Shown here: positions 18,984 to 27,901 of the stretch, one piece after another
Layout of the letters: every line of letters starts with the position of its first letter
Position numbering within the stretch: position 1 is the stretch's first letter
NCBI RefSeq assembly: GCF_016924645.1
Contig: NZ_JAFFJV010000019.1
Location: 28,384 to 92,383 of the forward strand
Reading direction: 5' to 3'
Source of the DNA: Rufibacter psychrotolerans
GTDB taxonomy: Bacteria; Bacteroidota; Bacteroidia; Cytophagales; Hymenobacteraceae
Length of the DNA stretch: 64,000 nucleotides
Position numbers and translations under genes: made by a program
Notes under the pieces: generated by a model
Seen by the model: the letters and a program-made list of their open reading frames with translations, nothing else
The model's database searches: none
What the model was told of the DNA's origin: nothing

Positions 18984-20642
18984 TTACTGCACGCGCCGGG
19001 CGGTCACGTAAAAATTTGGGTCAACCTTCACGTCTGAGGCTCCTGCGGGAAGGGCCGCTTTCTTCCAGGTGGTGGCCACGGGCTTCAGCCATTGTTCTTT
19101 GCCGCCTATGGTCACCTTCACCGACAGGTCGAAGCCGGGCACGCAGTTCCGCCAGCGGTATAGCACCTGCCTGCCCTCCAGTTTGTACTCCAGTTCCGGG
19201 ATCTGCACGGTGCGGAGGTACTGGTCAAAAAACGGCGTCAGTTTCAGGCCGGTTTGGGCGCTGATGTACTTTTCCACCTGCTGGGTAGTCACGGTCTGGT
19301 GGTAGAATTCCTGGTTTAGGCCCCGGAGCAGTTTTCGCCACCTGGCGTCATCGTTTACCACCTGCCGGAGGGTGTGCAGCATGTTAGCGCCTTTGTAGTA
19401 CATGTCACCGGAGCCGCTGGCATTCACGTGGTACGGACCAATGATGGGGCGGTCGTTCCGGATGTTTTGCCGGGTGCCCCGCACGTACTCGGCGCCAGCC
19501 TGCTTGCCGAAGTAGTACTCCACGAACAAGTTCTCTGAGTAAGCGGTAAAGCTCTCGTGGATCCACATGTCGGCAATGTCTTTGTAGGTGATGTTGTTGG
19601 CGAACCACTCATGCCCGCTCTCGTGCACAATGATAAAGTCGAACTTGAGGCCCCAGCCGGTGCCGCTCAGGTCGCGGCCCAGGTAGCCGTTCTGGTACCG
19701 GTTGCCGTACGTGACCGAACTCTGGTGCTCCATGCCCAGGTACGGCACCTCCACCAGTTTAAAGCCGTCTTCATAGAACGGATACGGCCCGAACCAGTGC
19801 TCAAAGGCCTTTAGCATGCGGGGCACCTCCTTGAACTGCTGCCGGGCTTTCTCCAGGTTATCGCGCAGGACGTAGTAAGAGCAGTCCAGGGAGCCCTTCT
19901 CGCCCGCATACGTTTCTGAGAAGTGCACGTAGTCACCAATGTTCACGTTGACTCCGTAGTTGTTGATGGGGTTGGTGACGGCCCAGTGGAAGGTTTTGGT
20001 ACCGTCTGCGTGCGGCTCTACCTGCCGCAGGCGCCCGTTGGACACGTTGGTCAGATTTCCGGGCACCCGCACCCTGATCATCATGCTGTCGGGCTCGTCG
20101 TACATGTGGTCTTTGCAGGGCCACCACAGGCTGGCCCCGTCGCCCTGGCAGGAAGTGGCAATGAAGGGATTGCCCCTGGCGTCTTTCTGCCAGGTGACGC
20201 CCCCGCTCCAGGGCGGGTTTGTGCTCACCTTCGGCTTGCCGCCGTAGTGCACCTCCACGGTTTGCAGCGAGCCCGGCGTTTGCCGCTCCACCAACTCCAC
20301 CAGCCAGGCGTTGCCGTCTTGCCGTACCTTTAGCTTCTGGCCGTTCTGCACCACCTGCTCCACCCGCATAGGTGCCTGCAGATCAAGCTGCATGACCTGT
20401 TTGGGCTCCAATACTTTGTACCGGATCAGGTTTACCCCGCGCATGGTGCTGTCCTGAGGGATTACCTGCAGGCGCAGGTCATAGTGCACCAGGTCCCACC
20501 AGGCGCGTTCGGGCGTGATGGAGCCCCGCAGCGTATCTTGCCGGGTAAAGGTTTGGGACGGCTGGGCCTGCGCAGCGACAGCCCCCAGGAGCAGGAAAAG
20601 CAAGCCTGACCAGCCCTTTTTCCAAAAATTGCGGTAATTCAT
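18984..20642 (-). CDS. Secreted M1 family aminopeptidase
   Basis: The ATG at 20642 is chosen because it gives a signal peptide (MNYRNFWKKGW, hydrophobic core LLFLLLGAVAAQAQ); the frame is open 48 bp further upstream. The 552-residue product has the zinc site HESGHEW (His340, His344) and the third ligand Glu363 in WIHESFTAYSE, 19 residues after the second histidine as in family M1. The exopeptidase motif usually written GAMEN appears as GMEHQ. The N-terminal beta-sandwich holds the common HYDLRLQVIP start. The protein is shorter than typical 850-residue aminopeptidase N and lacks the large C-terminal helical domain, as in other short Bacteroidota M1 enzymes. Expected to act in the periplasm or on the cell surface. 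Confidence 0.93.
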   Translation of the reverse strand: MNYRNFWKKGWSGLLFLLLGAVAAQAQPSQTFTRQDTLRGSITPERAWWDLVHYDLRLQVIPQDSTMRGVNLIRYKVLEPKQVMQLDLQAPMRVEQVVQNGQKLKVRQDGNAWLVELVERQTPGSLQTVEVHYGGKPKVSTNPPWSGGVTWQKDARGNPFIATSCQGDGASLWWPCKDHMYDEPDSMMIRVRVPGNLTNVSNGRLRQVEPHADGTKTFHWAVTNPINNYGVNVNIGDYVHFSETYAGEKGSLDCSYYVLRDNLEKARQQFKEVPRMLKAFEHWFGPYPFYEDGFKLVEVPYLGMEHQSSVTYGNRYQNGYLGRDLSGTGWGLKFDFIIVHESGHEWFANNITYKDIADMWIHESFTAYSENLFVEYYFGKQAGAEYVRGTRQNIRNDRPIIGPYHVNASGSGDMYYKGANMLHTLRQVVNDDARWRKLLRGLNQEFYHQTVTTQQVEKYISAQTGLKLTPFFDQYLRTVQIPELEYKLEGRQVLYRWRNCVPGFDLSVKVTIGGKEQWLKPVATTWKKAALPAGASDVKVDPNFYVTARRVQ

Positions 20643-21028
20643 AAAATGGTTCAAAGGTGAACAGGCTAAAGATAAAGCCCAGCGGCACAACTTTGATACC
20701 TCTGCCCTCTCCTAAGAGAAAATAAGTCCTGGTGTACTGGGAAGAGGACAGCACCATCAGAAAGAGCAGGGGGAGGCCTGTTAGGTAAATCACCCCCAAT
20801 GACCCAAGCGCCTTCTTCCGTGAAAAGCCAGCCAGCTTGGTATTTAGAAAATCATTTAGGCTTATTTCCTGAAAAACAGGCCAAAAACGCCCATCTCAGG
20901 CGAAAGAGGAAGCTTAAAAGTTCAAATTCAGGAAGGTCAGCAAGAAAGGTGCCCAGCGGTGAGGTAGGAAAACCTGAGTGTGCAATGCTTCCTCCGTCCG
21001 CTGAATAGGTCTGTAGGCAGGCAGTGGC
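20643..21028. other. Intergenic region between the M1 peptidase and H-NOX genes
   Basis: Contains a degenerate copy of the dispersed hairpin repeat (about 20860-20895, ttatttcctgaaaaacaggcc). ORFs here look random. The peptidase promoter should lie just upstream of 20642. Confidence 0.45.
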
Positions 21029-21601
21029 TTACCAATTGAAATCTACCAGAATCTGCACCTGCTCGGCTTCTGGTTTAGAAAGGCGGGTTACGGTGACTTT
21101 ATCTTCTTCGTGGTAGTACCTGGCAATTCCCCTGATGATGCCCACCGCCACGCCTGAGAGGCGGCGCTTGGAGTAATAGTCAATGACAAGCCGGTTTTTG
21201 TCCTGTTTGGTAACAGTTAACCGGGGGGGAGCCGTACGGCCGTCTTCCATGCGCACGGCCTTGTGCATCTTTTCCTCAGTGTAGAGTAGCATCTCATAGG
21301 TGCGCCACTCCGGCAGAAAGTACTTTTTGTACATCTGCAGCAGATCTGGCACCATAAACTCCCCGTATTGTTCCATTAAGTCATACACAGAATCGCCGGA
21401 GAACTCAGAAATCTGGTGCGCCAGGGCAAAAAGATCGTCGGTGGGGTACATCTCGTGCAATTGGTAGCCCGTGTTCTCCACCCCAGCCCCGGCCAGCACT
21501 TTTTCCCAAATGCCCGTCCCGTACGTGTGCTCCACAAAACGGTGCAACAGCACAAAAATGGAACCATGCATAAAGTCCTGAGCACTGCTCTGCTTTTCCA
21601 T
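21029..21601 (-). CDS. Stand-alone H-NOX (heme NO/oxygen-binding) domain protein
   Basis: The 190-residue product is almost entirely one H-NOX domain, the heme sensor fold of soluble guanylate cyclase. Visible signatures: MHGSIFVLLHRFVEHTYG start, DDLFALAHQISEFSG, the proximal heme ligand His113 in EEKMHKAVR and the porphyrin-propionate motif Y-x-S-x-R as Tyr142-Ser144-Arg146 (YYSKR). No distal-pocket ligand can be assigned safely by eye. Stand-alone bacterial H-NOX proteins usually regulate a partner kinase, diguanylate cyclase or transducer in trans; no such partner is within this window, and the nearest genes are a peptidase and tRNAs. It is followed by non-coding DNA and seems to be a single-gene unit. 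Confidence 0.92.
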   Translation of the reverse strand: MEKQSSAQDFMHGSIFVLLHRFVEHTYGTGIWEKVLAGAGVENTGYQLHEMYPTDDLFALAHQISEFSGDSVYDLMEQYGEFMVPDLLQMYKKYFLPEWRTYEMLLYTEEKMHKAVRMEDGRTAPPRLTVTKQDKNRLVIDYYSKRRLSGVAVGIIRGIARYYHEEDKVTVTRLSKPEAEQVQILVDFNW

Positions 21602-22015
21602 ATACTTCTGTGATTCAATAGCTAATTTGTACAGTATATCTTTCTAGGACAGAGGCGCACCGGTGGTGCCCTACTCTGCTTTCTTTGCCCGTTGGGTGGC
21701 AACGTTGGCACACCTGCGGCAAAGGACCAGTATTTACGGGGGAAATAAACACGTGGATTTGGCTTAGCGCCTGTGGGCAAGCCAAGGGTACTTGTATTGA
21801 ATTTGTAATAAATCTAATGTACGGGTTTTCGCTCTATTTTAGAAAGAAACCGGTGAAACCAGCCCTGGCACTACCGGGCTGCGGGTTGGAATACGCTGGG
21901 GGAAAGGTACTCCTGGTAAGTTCCGCCGCCTCTGAAAACCAAAGCCTGGCTCTTAATCTGTTGCACCATCCGTTCAGGATTTTGCCATGTTTCAGGAAAA
22001 ACAGCCCGAAAACAA
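21602..22015. other. Intergenic region upstream of H-NOX
   Basis: AT-rich near 21620-21640 and 21800-21845. Holds a degenerate hairpin-family copy near 21988-22012 (tttcaggaaaaacagccc). No gene supported. Confidence 0.4.
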
Positions 22016-22051
22016 AAAAAGGAGCCACAGATTACTCTGTAACTCCTTTTT
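22016..22051 (-). terminator. Terminator of the tRNA transcript
   Basis: On the minus strand aaaaaggaguuacag pairs with cuguggcuccuuuuu (two G-U pairs) and is followed by a T-rich tract (ttttttgttttc). It lies just past the 3' end of tRNA-Arg. Confidence 0.85.
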
Positions 22052-22053
22052 AG

Positions 22054-22127
22054 TGATCCCGTTTGGATTCGAACCAAAGACCTACTGCTTAGAAGGCAGT
22101 TGCTCTATCCAGCTGAGCTACGAGACC
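22054..22127 (-). tRNA. tRNA-Arg (TCT)
   Basis: On the minus strand the sequence folds into a cloverleaf: acceptor GGTCTCG with CGGGATC (two G-T pairs), D arm GCTC/GAGC, anticodon stem CTGCC/GGCAG-like around loop TTCTAAG with anticodon TCT, and T loop GGTTCGAATCC. CCA is not encoded. First element upstream of the terminator in a three-tRNA group. Confidence 0.95.
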
Positions 22128-22192
22128 ATCGAAACAAAAATGAGTAATGGAGAATGTCTTTGTAGTCATCCAACATTACTCATCTTTTTTCG

Positions 22193-22266
22193 TCGGGGTG
22201 GCAGGATTCGAACCTACGACCTCCACATCCCAAATGTGGCGCGATACCGGGCTACGCTACACCCCG
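22193..22266 (-). tRNA. tRNA-Pro (TGG)
   Basis: The minus-strand cloverleaf has acceptor CGGGGTG/CACCCCG, the D-arm sequence GTAGCGTAGCCCGGT typical of tRNA-Pro, anticodon loop TTTGGGA (anticodon TGG) and T loop GGTTCGAATCC. CCA is not encoded. Confidence 0.95.
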
Positions 22267-22379
22267 AGTCCTGCAATTACCGGTAACCAACTTAACCAAA
22301 CCTAACCTTTCCGGTGAATTGCGGTGCAAAGATAAAAGAAGAAATTTTACTGTCAAAATTTATTTTTCAGAAAAATTTC

Positions 22380-22468
<89 letters not shown>

Positions 22469-22750
22469 GGGCAGCTCTTTCGGTTAAAGAGTGTGCAAAT
22501 ATAGCCTAACAAAAATGACAATACCAAAGGCACCTGTAAAAAAATCTCTGCCTGCGGACGCAAAAACCAGCATCCTCTTCTTTCCCAACTGCTTAGAAGC
22601 TCATATTTTTTTCAAATTTTTTGGGGCCCTCGTCGTTTCATGGGTGTTCCCCCAAGCATGCGGGGCAAGCGGCGGCGGCCCGCCCCAAAACGGCGTTTGC
22701 CGCTTTCTTTGTACCTTGCCTGAAATTTTTCAGCCAATCTTTCTCTGCCT

Positions 22751-23719
22751 ATGACCTGGTACTTGCCTTTCACTTCCATGGAGTTCTTTTTCCTGCTCCT
22801 GTTTGTGGTGTTCTACGGCGGCTACCTGTACCGAATAAAACGGCTGGCCTTCCAGTTTGGGCAGTCGGCCAATACGCTCTGGGTCAAGGCCATCATTCGG
22901 ACCGTGTACCTGGGTTTGCTGGTGATAGCCCTGCTGGGGCCCTCGTTCGGGGCCATGACCAAAGAAATCAGAACCAACGGCAAAGATGTGTTCCTGGCCG
23001 TGGACCTGTCTTCGTCCATGAAAGCCGTAGACGTGCCCCCCTCGCGGCTGGAGAAAGTCAAACTGGAACTGCAGGATTTCATCAGAAACACCAACGCCGA
23101 CCGGGTGGGCTTGATCGGGTTTTCCTCAGAGGCGTTTGTGCTGAGTCCGCTCACGTATGACCAGAGCGCCCTGGAGCTGTTTGTGCAGTCGCTGAGTACC
23201 CGGCTGGCCCCGCCCGAGGCCGCCCAACTAAAGCCGGTCCTGGAACTGGCCCACCAGAAGTTCACCGACTCCAGAACGGGCCGCGAGGAGGAACGCTCCA
23301 AGATCCTGGTGATTTTCTCAGACGGCGAGACCTTCGGGGAGAACCTGCAGACGTCCATAGCCCAGTTGCAGAACCAGGGTGTGCGGGTATTCTGCGTGGG
23401 CGTGGGCACTTACCCGGGCGGCAAGATTCCGGAAGGGCGCAGCTATAAGAAAGACCCGGCCGGGCAGACCGTTCTCACCAAACTGGAACCGGCGGCCCTG
23501 AAGACCATTGCCCAGCGCACCGAGGGCGACTACTACGAAATTAACCAGAACACCAGCGAGATGCCCCGGCTGCTGAGCGCAGTGAACGCCGTGAAAAGCG
23601 AATTGCGCCAGACCAAAGTGGTGGAAGTAGCCGCCAACAAGTATCTTTACCCCCTGTTAGCCGCACTCCTGCTTATTGCCCTGGACGTGCTGTGGACCTT
23701 ACAAGTGCTTAGGATATGA
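22751..23719 (+). CDS. VWA-domain membrane protein (BatA/BatB type)
   Basis: A 322-residue inner-membrane protein with two N-terminal transmembrane helices (MEFFFLLLFVVFYGGYLY and AIIRTVYLGLLVIALLGP), a periplasm-facing von Willebrand A domain and a C-terminal helix (YLYPLLAALLLIALDVLWTL). The MIDAS motif is intact (DLSSSMKAVD, later T and D in PLTYDQ and FSDGE). In Bacteroidota, bat operons encode such proteins with TPR partners and contribute to aerotolerance or envelope stress. The next gene overlaps this one by 4 bp (ATGA), and it encodes exactly such a TPR partner. The usual MoxR ATPase and DUF58 genes are not adjacent, so this is a reduced set. Confidence 0.88.
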   Translation: MTWYLPFTSMEFFFLLLFVVFYGGYLYRIKRLAFQFGQSANTLWVKAIIRTVYLGLLVIALLGPSFGAMTKEIRTNGKDVFLAVDLSSSMKAVDVPPSRLEKVKLELQDFIRNTNADRVGLIGFSSEAFVLSPLTYDQSALELFVQSLSTRLAPPEAAQLKPVLELAHQKFTDSRTGREEERSKILVIFSDGETFGENLQTSIAQLQNQGVRVFCVGVGTYPGGKIPEGRSYKKDPAGQTVLTKLEPAALKTIAQRTEGDYYEINQNTSEMPRLLSAVNAVKSELRQTKVVEVAANKYLYPLLAALLLIALDVLWTLQVLRI

Positions 23720-24633
23720 AGCTTTGGTGGTGGGTACTTTTATTGGCGATTGTCCCCTCAGAGGGGTTCCAGCGCATTGCGCTGCGAAACCAGTACGCCC
23801 AGCAGGCAGAGGCAGCCTACCAGCAGCAGCATTACCAGCAGGCCGCCTTCCTCTATGAGCGGGTGCGCCAGACCGAAGGGGGCACGCCCCCACCCTCGGT
23901 TTACCTGAACCTGGCCCACTCCTACTTTCACCTGCGGGAGTACAGCCGGGCCTCTCCCCTGTACCGGGGCTTGCTCAACACCAAGGACTTTCGGGTGCTT
24001 TCGGTGGTGGCTACCCAGCTCTCGGTGATTGAGGCCGAGGAAGGCAACTTTACCAAAGCCATTGCCCTGAGCAGACAGGCCATTACCGCCGATGAAACAA
24101 ACGAGGCGGCCCGCTTCAACTACGAGCTGTTGCAGAAATACCTGCTGCTGCACCCCGAGAAACGGCAGGGTCCGCCCCCGCCCCAAAAGCGGCAACCGGC
24201 CCAGCACGGCGCGAGCGGCGGTACCCGGCAACCCAATCCGGCCGGGGCCTCGGCCCAGGGAAACCCCAACGCGGTGGCCGGCACGGGCCTGGGCAATCAG
24301 GCCCCCGGGGGCGGGGCGGCCAACCCGCAGGCCGGGCCAACCGGAACCGACCAGCGACAGCCATTCGGCAACACCAGCGGTCCACAACAGGGGCTAAGCA
24401 ACCAAGGCGGACAGACGAGCAACGCCACCGGCGGCAACCAGCGGAGCAACCAGGCGGGCCAGGAAAACGACCCCTTGCTGCAAACCCGCTTTGAGCGCCT
24501 GCGGAAACTGCAGCTGAGCCCCGAGAAAGCCCGCCAGCTCCTGGATGCCATGCGCCAGGAAGAAGCCCAGTACCTGCAGCAACTGCCCCGTACCCGGGCT
24601 AAAAAGCAAGACCGCAACCTGCCCGATTGGTAA
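23716..24633 (+). CDS. TPR-repeat protein (BatC-like partner of the VWA protein)
   Basis: A 305-residue exported protein translationally coupled to the VWA gene. The N-terminus is hydrophobic (MKLWWWVLLLAIVP), followed by TPR repeats from about 22 to 150 (AEAAYQQQHYQQAAFLYERV; VYLNLAHSYFHLREYSRASP; GNFTKAIALSRQAI). A long low-complexity linker of P, G, N, Q and A (about 155-250) leads to a conserved C-terminal helix (FERLRKLQLSPEKARQLLDAM...EEAQYLQQLP), the part that in BatC proteins is thought to contact partners. The linker is GC-rich and repetitive, so its length may vary between strains. Confidence 0.82.
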   Translation: MKLWWWVLLLAIVPSEGFQRIALRNQYAQQAEAAYQQQHYQQAAFLYERVRQTEGGTPPPSVYLNLAHSYFHLREYSRASPLYRGLLNTKDFRVLSVVATQLSVIEAEEGNFTKAIALSRQAITADETNEAARFNYELLQKYLLLHPEKRQGPPPPQKRQPAQHGASGGTRQPNPAGASAQGNPNAVAGTGLGNQAPGGGAANPQAGPTGTDQRQPFGNTSGPQQGLSNQGGQTSNATGGNQRSNQAGQENDPLLQTRFERLRKLQLSPEKARQLLDAMRQEEAQYLQQLPRTRAKKQDRNLPDW

Positions 24634-24751
24634 AGGGGCGCGGAATTTTACTTTTTTGCTGCGGGCGCCCAACCTCAGAACCTAACAAGCGTTTGGCATT
24701 TATCAGAATTACCAATAACTTGAAGCCATCAACCTAGTTACACCTACTGAT

Positions 24752-25936
24752 ATGCAGATCAAAGAAGTATACGTTATCTCCGCGGTACGCACGCCCATTG
24801 GAAGCTTCGGCGGAGCCTTGTCCAGCTTAACTGCCCCCCAGTTGGGCGCCATTGCCATCAAAGGCGCGGTGGAGAAAGCCGGAATCGATAAAAGCCTGGT
24901 ACAGGAAGTGATCATGGGCAACGTGCTGTCGGCTAACGTGGGGCAGGCACCCGCCCGGCAGGCCGCCATCGGCGCGGGCCTGGGCTATGAGGTGGAATGT
25001 ACCACCATCAATAAAGTATGCGCCTCGGGCTCAAAAGCCATCATGTTCGCTTCACAAGCCATCATGTTGGGCCACAAAGACATCATTGTAGCGGGCGGCA
25101 TGGAAAGCATGTCCAACGTGCCGTATTACTTGGACAAAGCAAGATTCGGTGCGAAGATGGGCCACGGCCAGATGATAGATGGGCTCATCAAAGACGGCCT
25201 GTGGGATGTCTATAATGACTACCACATGGGCAGCGCCGCCGAGAACACCGCCCGTGAACTGGGCATCACCCGCGAGATGCAGGATGAATACGCCATCAAC
25301 TCGTACCGCAAAGCCGCCGAGGCAGCCAAAGCTGGTTTCCTGAAAGACGAGATCATTCCGGTGGAGATTCCGCAACGCGGCAAAGACCCTATTCTGGTAA
25401 CTGAGGACGAGGAATACAGCAAAGTGGTGTTTGAGAAAATTCCGGGTCTGCGCCCGGTGTTTGACAAAGAAGGAACGGTGACGGCCGCCAACGCCTCTAC
25501 CCTCAACGACGGGGCTGCGGCCCTGCTGCTCATGAGCAGAGAGAAAGCCGAGGAACTGGGCGTTACCCCGATTGCCAAAATCCGCGGCTTCGCCGATGCC
25601 GAGCAGGAGCCGAAATGGTTTACCACCACGCCTGCCCTGGCTATTCCGAAAGCCTTGAAAGTAGCCGGGGTAGATCCTTCAGAAGTAGATTTCTATGAAA
25701 TCAACGAAGCTTTCTCGGTGGTTTCTCTGGCCAACAACAAGAAACTGGGCCTGGAAGGCGGCAACGTGAACGTGTACGGCGGCGCGGTATCGTTGGGACA
25801 TCCGCTGGGGGCTTCCGGTGCCAGAATCGTGACTACGCTCATCAACGTGCTGCAAAAGAAGAACGCCAAAATTGGCGTAACCGGCATCTGCAACGGCGGT
25901 GGCGGGGCCTCGGCCATTGTGCTGGAGCGCGTGTAA
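24752..25936 (+). CDS. Acetyl-CoA C-acetyltransferase (thiolase II)
   Basis: A 394-residue thiolase condensing two acetyl-CoA to acetoacetyl-CoA or running the reverse, thiolytic, reaction. Acylated cysteine in INKVCASGSKA (near residue 90), the NEAFSVV motif, the catalytic histidine in GGAVSLGHPLGASGAR and the second cysteine in GICNGGGGASA are all present. Length matches the family. It is cytoplasmic and appears monocistronic, with a clear terminator downstream. A possible promoter, TTTG-N20-TAACTTGA, lies at 24692-24723. The chain-length specificity cannot be told, and degradative 3-ketoacyl-CoA thiolase remains possible, although the sequence pattern favours the biosynthetic type. Confidence 0.92.
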   Translation: MQIKEVYVISAVRTPIGSFGGALSSLTAPQLGAIAIKGAVEKAGIDKSLVQEVIMGNVLSANVGQAPARQAAIGAGLGYEVECTTINKVCASGSKAIMFASQAIMLGHKDIIVAGGMESMSNVPYYLDKARFGAKMGHGQMIDGLIKDGLWDVYNDYHMGSAAENTARELGITREMQDEYAINSYRKAAEAAKAGFLKDEIIPVEIPQRGKDPILVTEDEEYSKVVFEKIPGLRPVFDKEGTVTAANASTLNDGAAALLLMSREKAEELGVTPIAKIRGFADAEQEPKWFTTTPALAIPKALKVAGVDPSEVDFYEINEAFSVVSLANNKKLGLEGGNVNVYGGAVSLGHPLGASGARIVTTLINVLQKKNAKIGVTGICNGGGGASAIVLERV

Positions 25937-25958
25937 GTCATTGAACTATACTAAGTGT

Positions 25959-25989
25959 AAAAAGCCTTACGTTACATGTAAGGCTTTTT
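25959..25989. terminator. Terminator after the thiolase gene
   Basis: Perfect 12-bp stem (aaaaagccttac, 25959-25970, with gtaaggcttttt, 25978-25989) and T-run, 23 bp after the thiolase stop codon. Confidence 0.92.
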
Positions 25990-26005
25990 TTATTGTTTTG
26001 TATCC

Positions 26006-27334
26006 ATGAAAAGGATTCTGTCTTCTATTGCGGTTTTGTTTGGCGTTCTGCTTTTCCAGCAGGAAACCCAGGCTCAGACGCGCGTGGTCACCTACTATGA
26101 TTCGCTGCAATCGGCTATAAAGGAAGTCTACTTCATCAAGGCCAATCCAGACACGGTGATCCACGGGTACTACCGCAAGTACTACCCTACCGGCGAGCTG
26201 CAGGCCCTGGTGAAAGTGGTGGAAGGCAAACGCGACAGCCTCTACACCGAATTCTTTCCCGATGGGAAACCCAAGCTGACGGTTCCCTACAAAGACGGAA
26301 AAAAGAACGGGCCTTTTACGGCCGTGTACCCCAACGGCAAGAAAATGCAGGAAGGCCAGTACGCCAATGATCTGCAGACGGGTTCCTTCAAAACGTACTA
26401 TGAGAACGGCCAACTGAAACAGGAAACCAGCTTTGCAGACGGCTTCCCCGAGGGTTTGGTGAAAGAATACTTCCCCGATGGCAAATTGAAGTCTGAGATC
26501 ACCTACGCCAAAAAAGCGCAGAGCGGCCTTACCCGCACCTTCCATCCCAACGGCGAGAAAGCATCGGAAGCCACGTACCGCAACGGCATGATTGAGGGCG
26601 ATTTCCGGACTTACTACGACAACGGACAGCTGGAAACCGAGACCATCAGCCAGGGACCTAACAAACTAGCCAAGTTCAAAACCTACTATCGCTCGGGCAA
26701 ACTGATGACCGAGGGCAGCGTGCTGGCCGGCAAACCCGAAGGACCCTCGGTGGCATATTACGAGAACGGCCAGCGCAAAGCCACCCTCACCTACAGCAAA
26801 GGCTTACGCGTGGGCGTGGCCCAGACCTTTGACGAGAACGGCAAACTGCAGCAGGAAATCCGTTACAGCAATTCTGAGAAAGACCGCAAGATCACCAGCT
26901 ACTACCCTTCCGGTGCTATTGCGGCCCAGCAGGAATTCAAAGAGAACAAGCCCGTGGGCACCTGGCAGGAATTCTACGAGAACAAACAGCTGAAAACCAC
27001 TGAGCCCTACAAGAACGGGAAAATCAACGGCGAGCGCCTCACCTACCATGACAACGGCCAATTGTCTTCCAAAGCCAACTACGTGAACGGCAAGATCATC
27101 AGCACGTTGGTCACCTACTTCCCCTCGGGCAAAGTGAAATCAGAGACCTTCTACAAAGACGGTCTGCGGTACGGCACTTTCAAACAGCTCTACGAGAACG
27201 GCAAAACCGAAATGGCCGGCACCTTCCGCAACAACCGCGAAACCGGCACCTGGACCTACTTTGACGAGAACGGCAAACCTCTCAAGAAAGTGGAGTACCG
27301 CAACGGTCAGGTAGTGGTGGCAGATAAGAAGTAG
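26006..27334 (+). CDS. Secreted MORN_2-type repeat protein (YwqK-like)
   Basis: A 442-residue exported protein with signal peptide (MKRILSSIAVLFGVLLFQQETQAQ) and about fifteen tandem repeats of roughly 22-24 residues of the form G-x-x-x-x-Y-Y-x-N-G-x-L-x-x-E-x-x-Y-x-x-G (for example TYYENGQLKQETSFADG, EYFPDGKLKSEITYAKK, YHDNGQLSSKANYVNG). This is the MORN_2 repeat of proteins often annotated as toxin-antitoxin system YwqK family antitoxin. The antitoxin label is misleading here because the protein is exported and no toxin gene is adjacent. The function is unknown; such repeats form extended beta-sheets and may bind other surface molecules. Transcribed alone after a terminator. Confidence 0.85.
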   Translation: MKRILSSIAVLFGVLLFQQETQAQTRVVTYYDSLQSAIKEVYFIKANPDTVIHGYYRKYYPTGELQALVKVVEGKRDSLYTEFFPDGKPKLTVPYKDGKKNGPFTAVYPNGKKMQEGQYANDLQTGSFKTYYENGQLKQETSFADGFPEGLVKEYFPDGKLKSEITYAKKAQSGLTRTFHPNGEKASEATYRNGMIEGDFRTYYDNGQLETETISQGPNKLAKFKTYYRSGKLMTEGSVLAGKPEGPSVAYYENGQRKATLTYSKGLRVGVAQTFDENGKLQQEIRYSNSEKDRKITSYYPSGAIAAQQEFKENKPVGTWQEFYENKQLKTTEPYKNGKINGERLTYHDNGQLSSKANYVNGKIISTLVTYFPSGKVKSETFYKDGLRYGTFKQLYENGKTEMAGTFRNNRETGTWTYFDENGKPLKKVEYRNGQVVVADKK

Positions 27335-27357
27335 TCTGGCAGTTGGTTGTAGCTTTT

Positions 27358-27870
27358 GGCCCGCTTTCAGGAAATAAGCCCCAAAACAGATGTAGCGGCG
27401 TTACAATGTAACGCCGTGGCTCCACGCAGCAGAACAGATGGCCATAAGTAGAACCATCTTTACCACAGGAACCATAAAAATCTTCTTCAAAAAGAACCGC
27501 TTCCCCCAGACAAAACGGTTGCGTTGCATAGCAGCACGGCGTTACGGTGTAACGCCGCTACCTCTGTTTTAGGTCTGATTTTCAGATAACCCTTATCAGG
27601 TTTTCGGCGAGCCTGGAGACTCTTACTATGGCGCGGAAGTTACTTCCGTGCCTTATGAACAAGTGGTTTTCGGTGAGTCTGGAGACTCGCCCCACCTTGC
27701 AGCACGAGTCTGGAGACTCGCGCTAGTATTTTGGCTGGTATCCTTCCCTCCTAACAACTAACAACTAACCTCCGTTTTCATGCTGATTTTCAGAAAACAA
27801 GCCTAAAACAGCCGCAATTTCCCGCATCATCGGCAGCGAAAAAATTTCTCCTATTGCTTTTTCCGCCGTA
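27358..27870. repeat. Cluster of short intergenic palindromes
   Basis: The 567-bp gap upstream of bioB has no gene but many palindromes: cggcgttac-N3-gtaacgccg at 27396-27416 and again at 27537-27557; cggaagt-t-acttccg at 27634-27648; and three copies of gagtctggagactc-like units (27607-27623 degenerate, 27675-27688, 27705-27720). Two half-copies of the TTTTC-GGAAAACAGCCC repeat (27360-27390, 27782-27812) are also present. The bioB promoter should lie in the AT-rich last 60 bp (27840-27900). Confidence 0.75.
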
Positions 27871-27901
27871 CTTTAGCCGTCTAAACTATACTTAACAGAC
27901 T

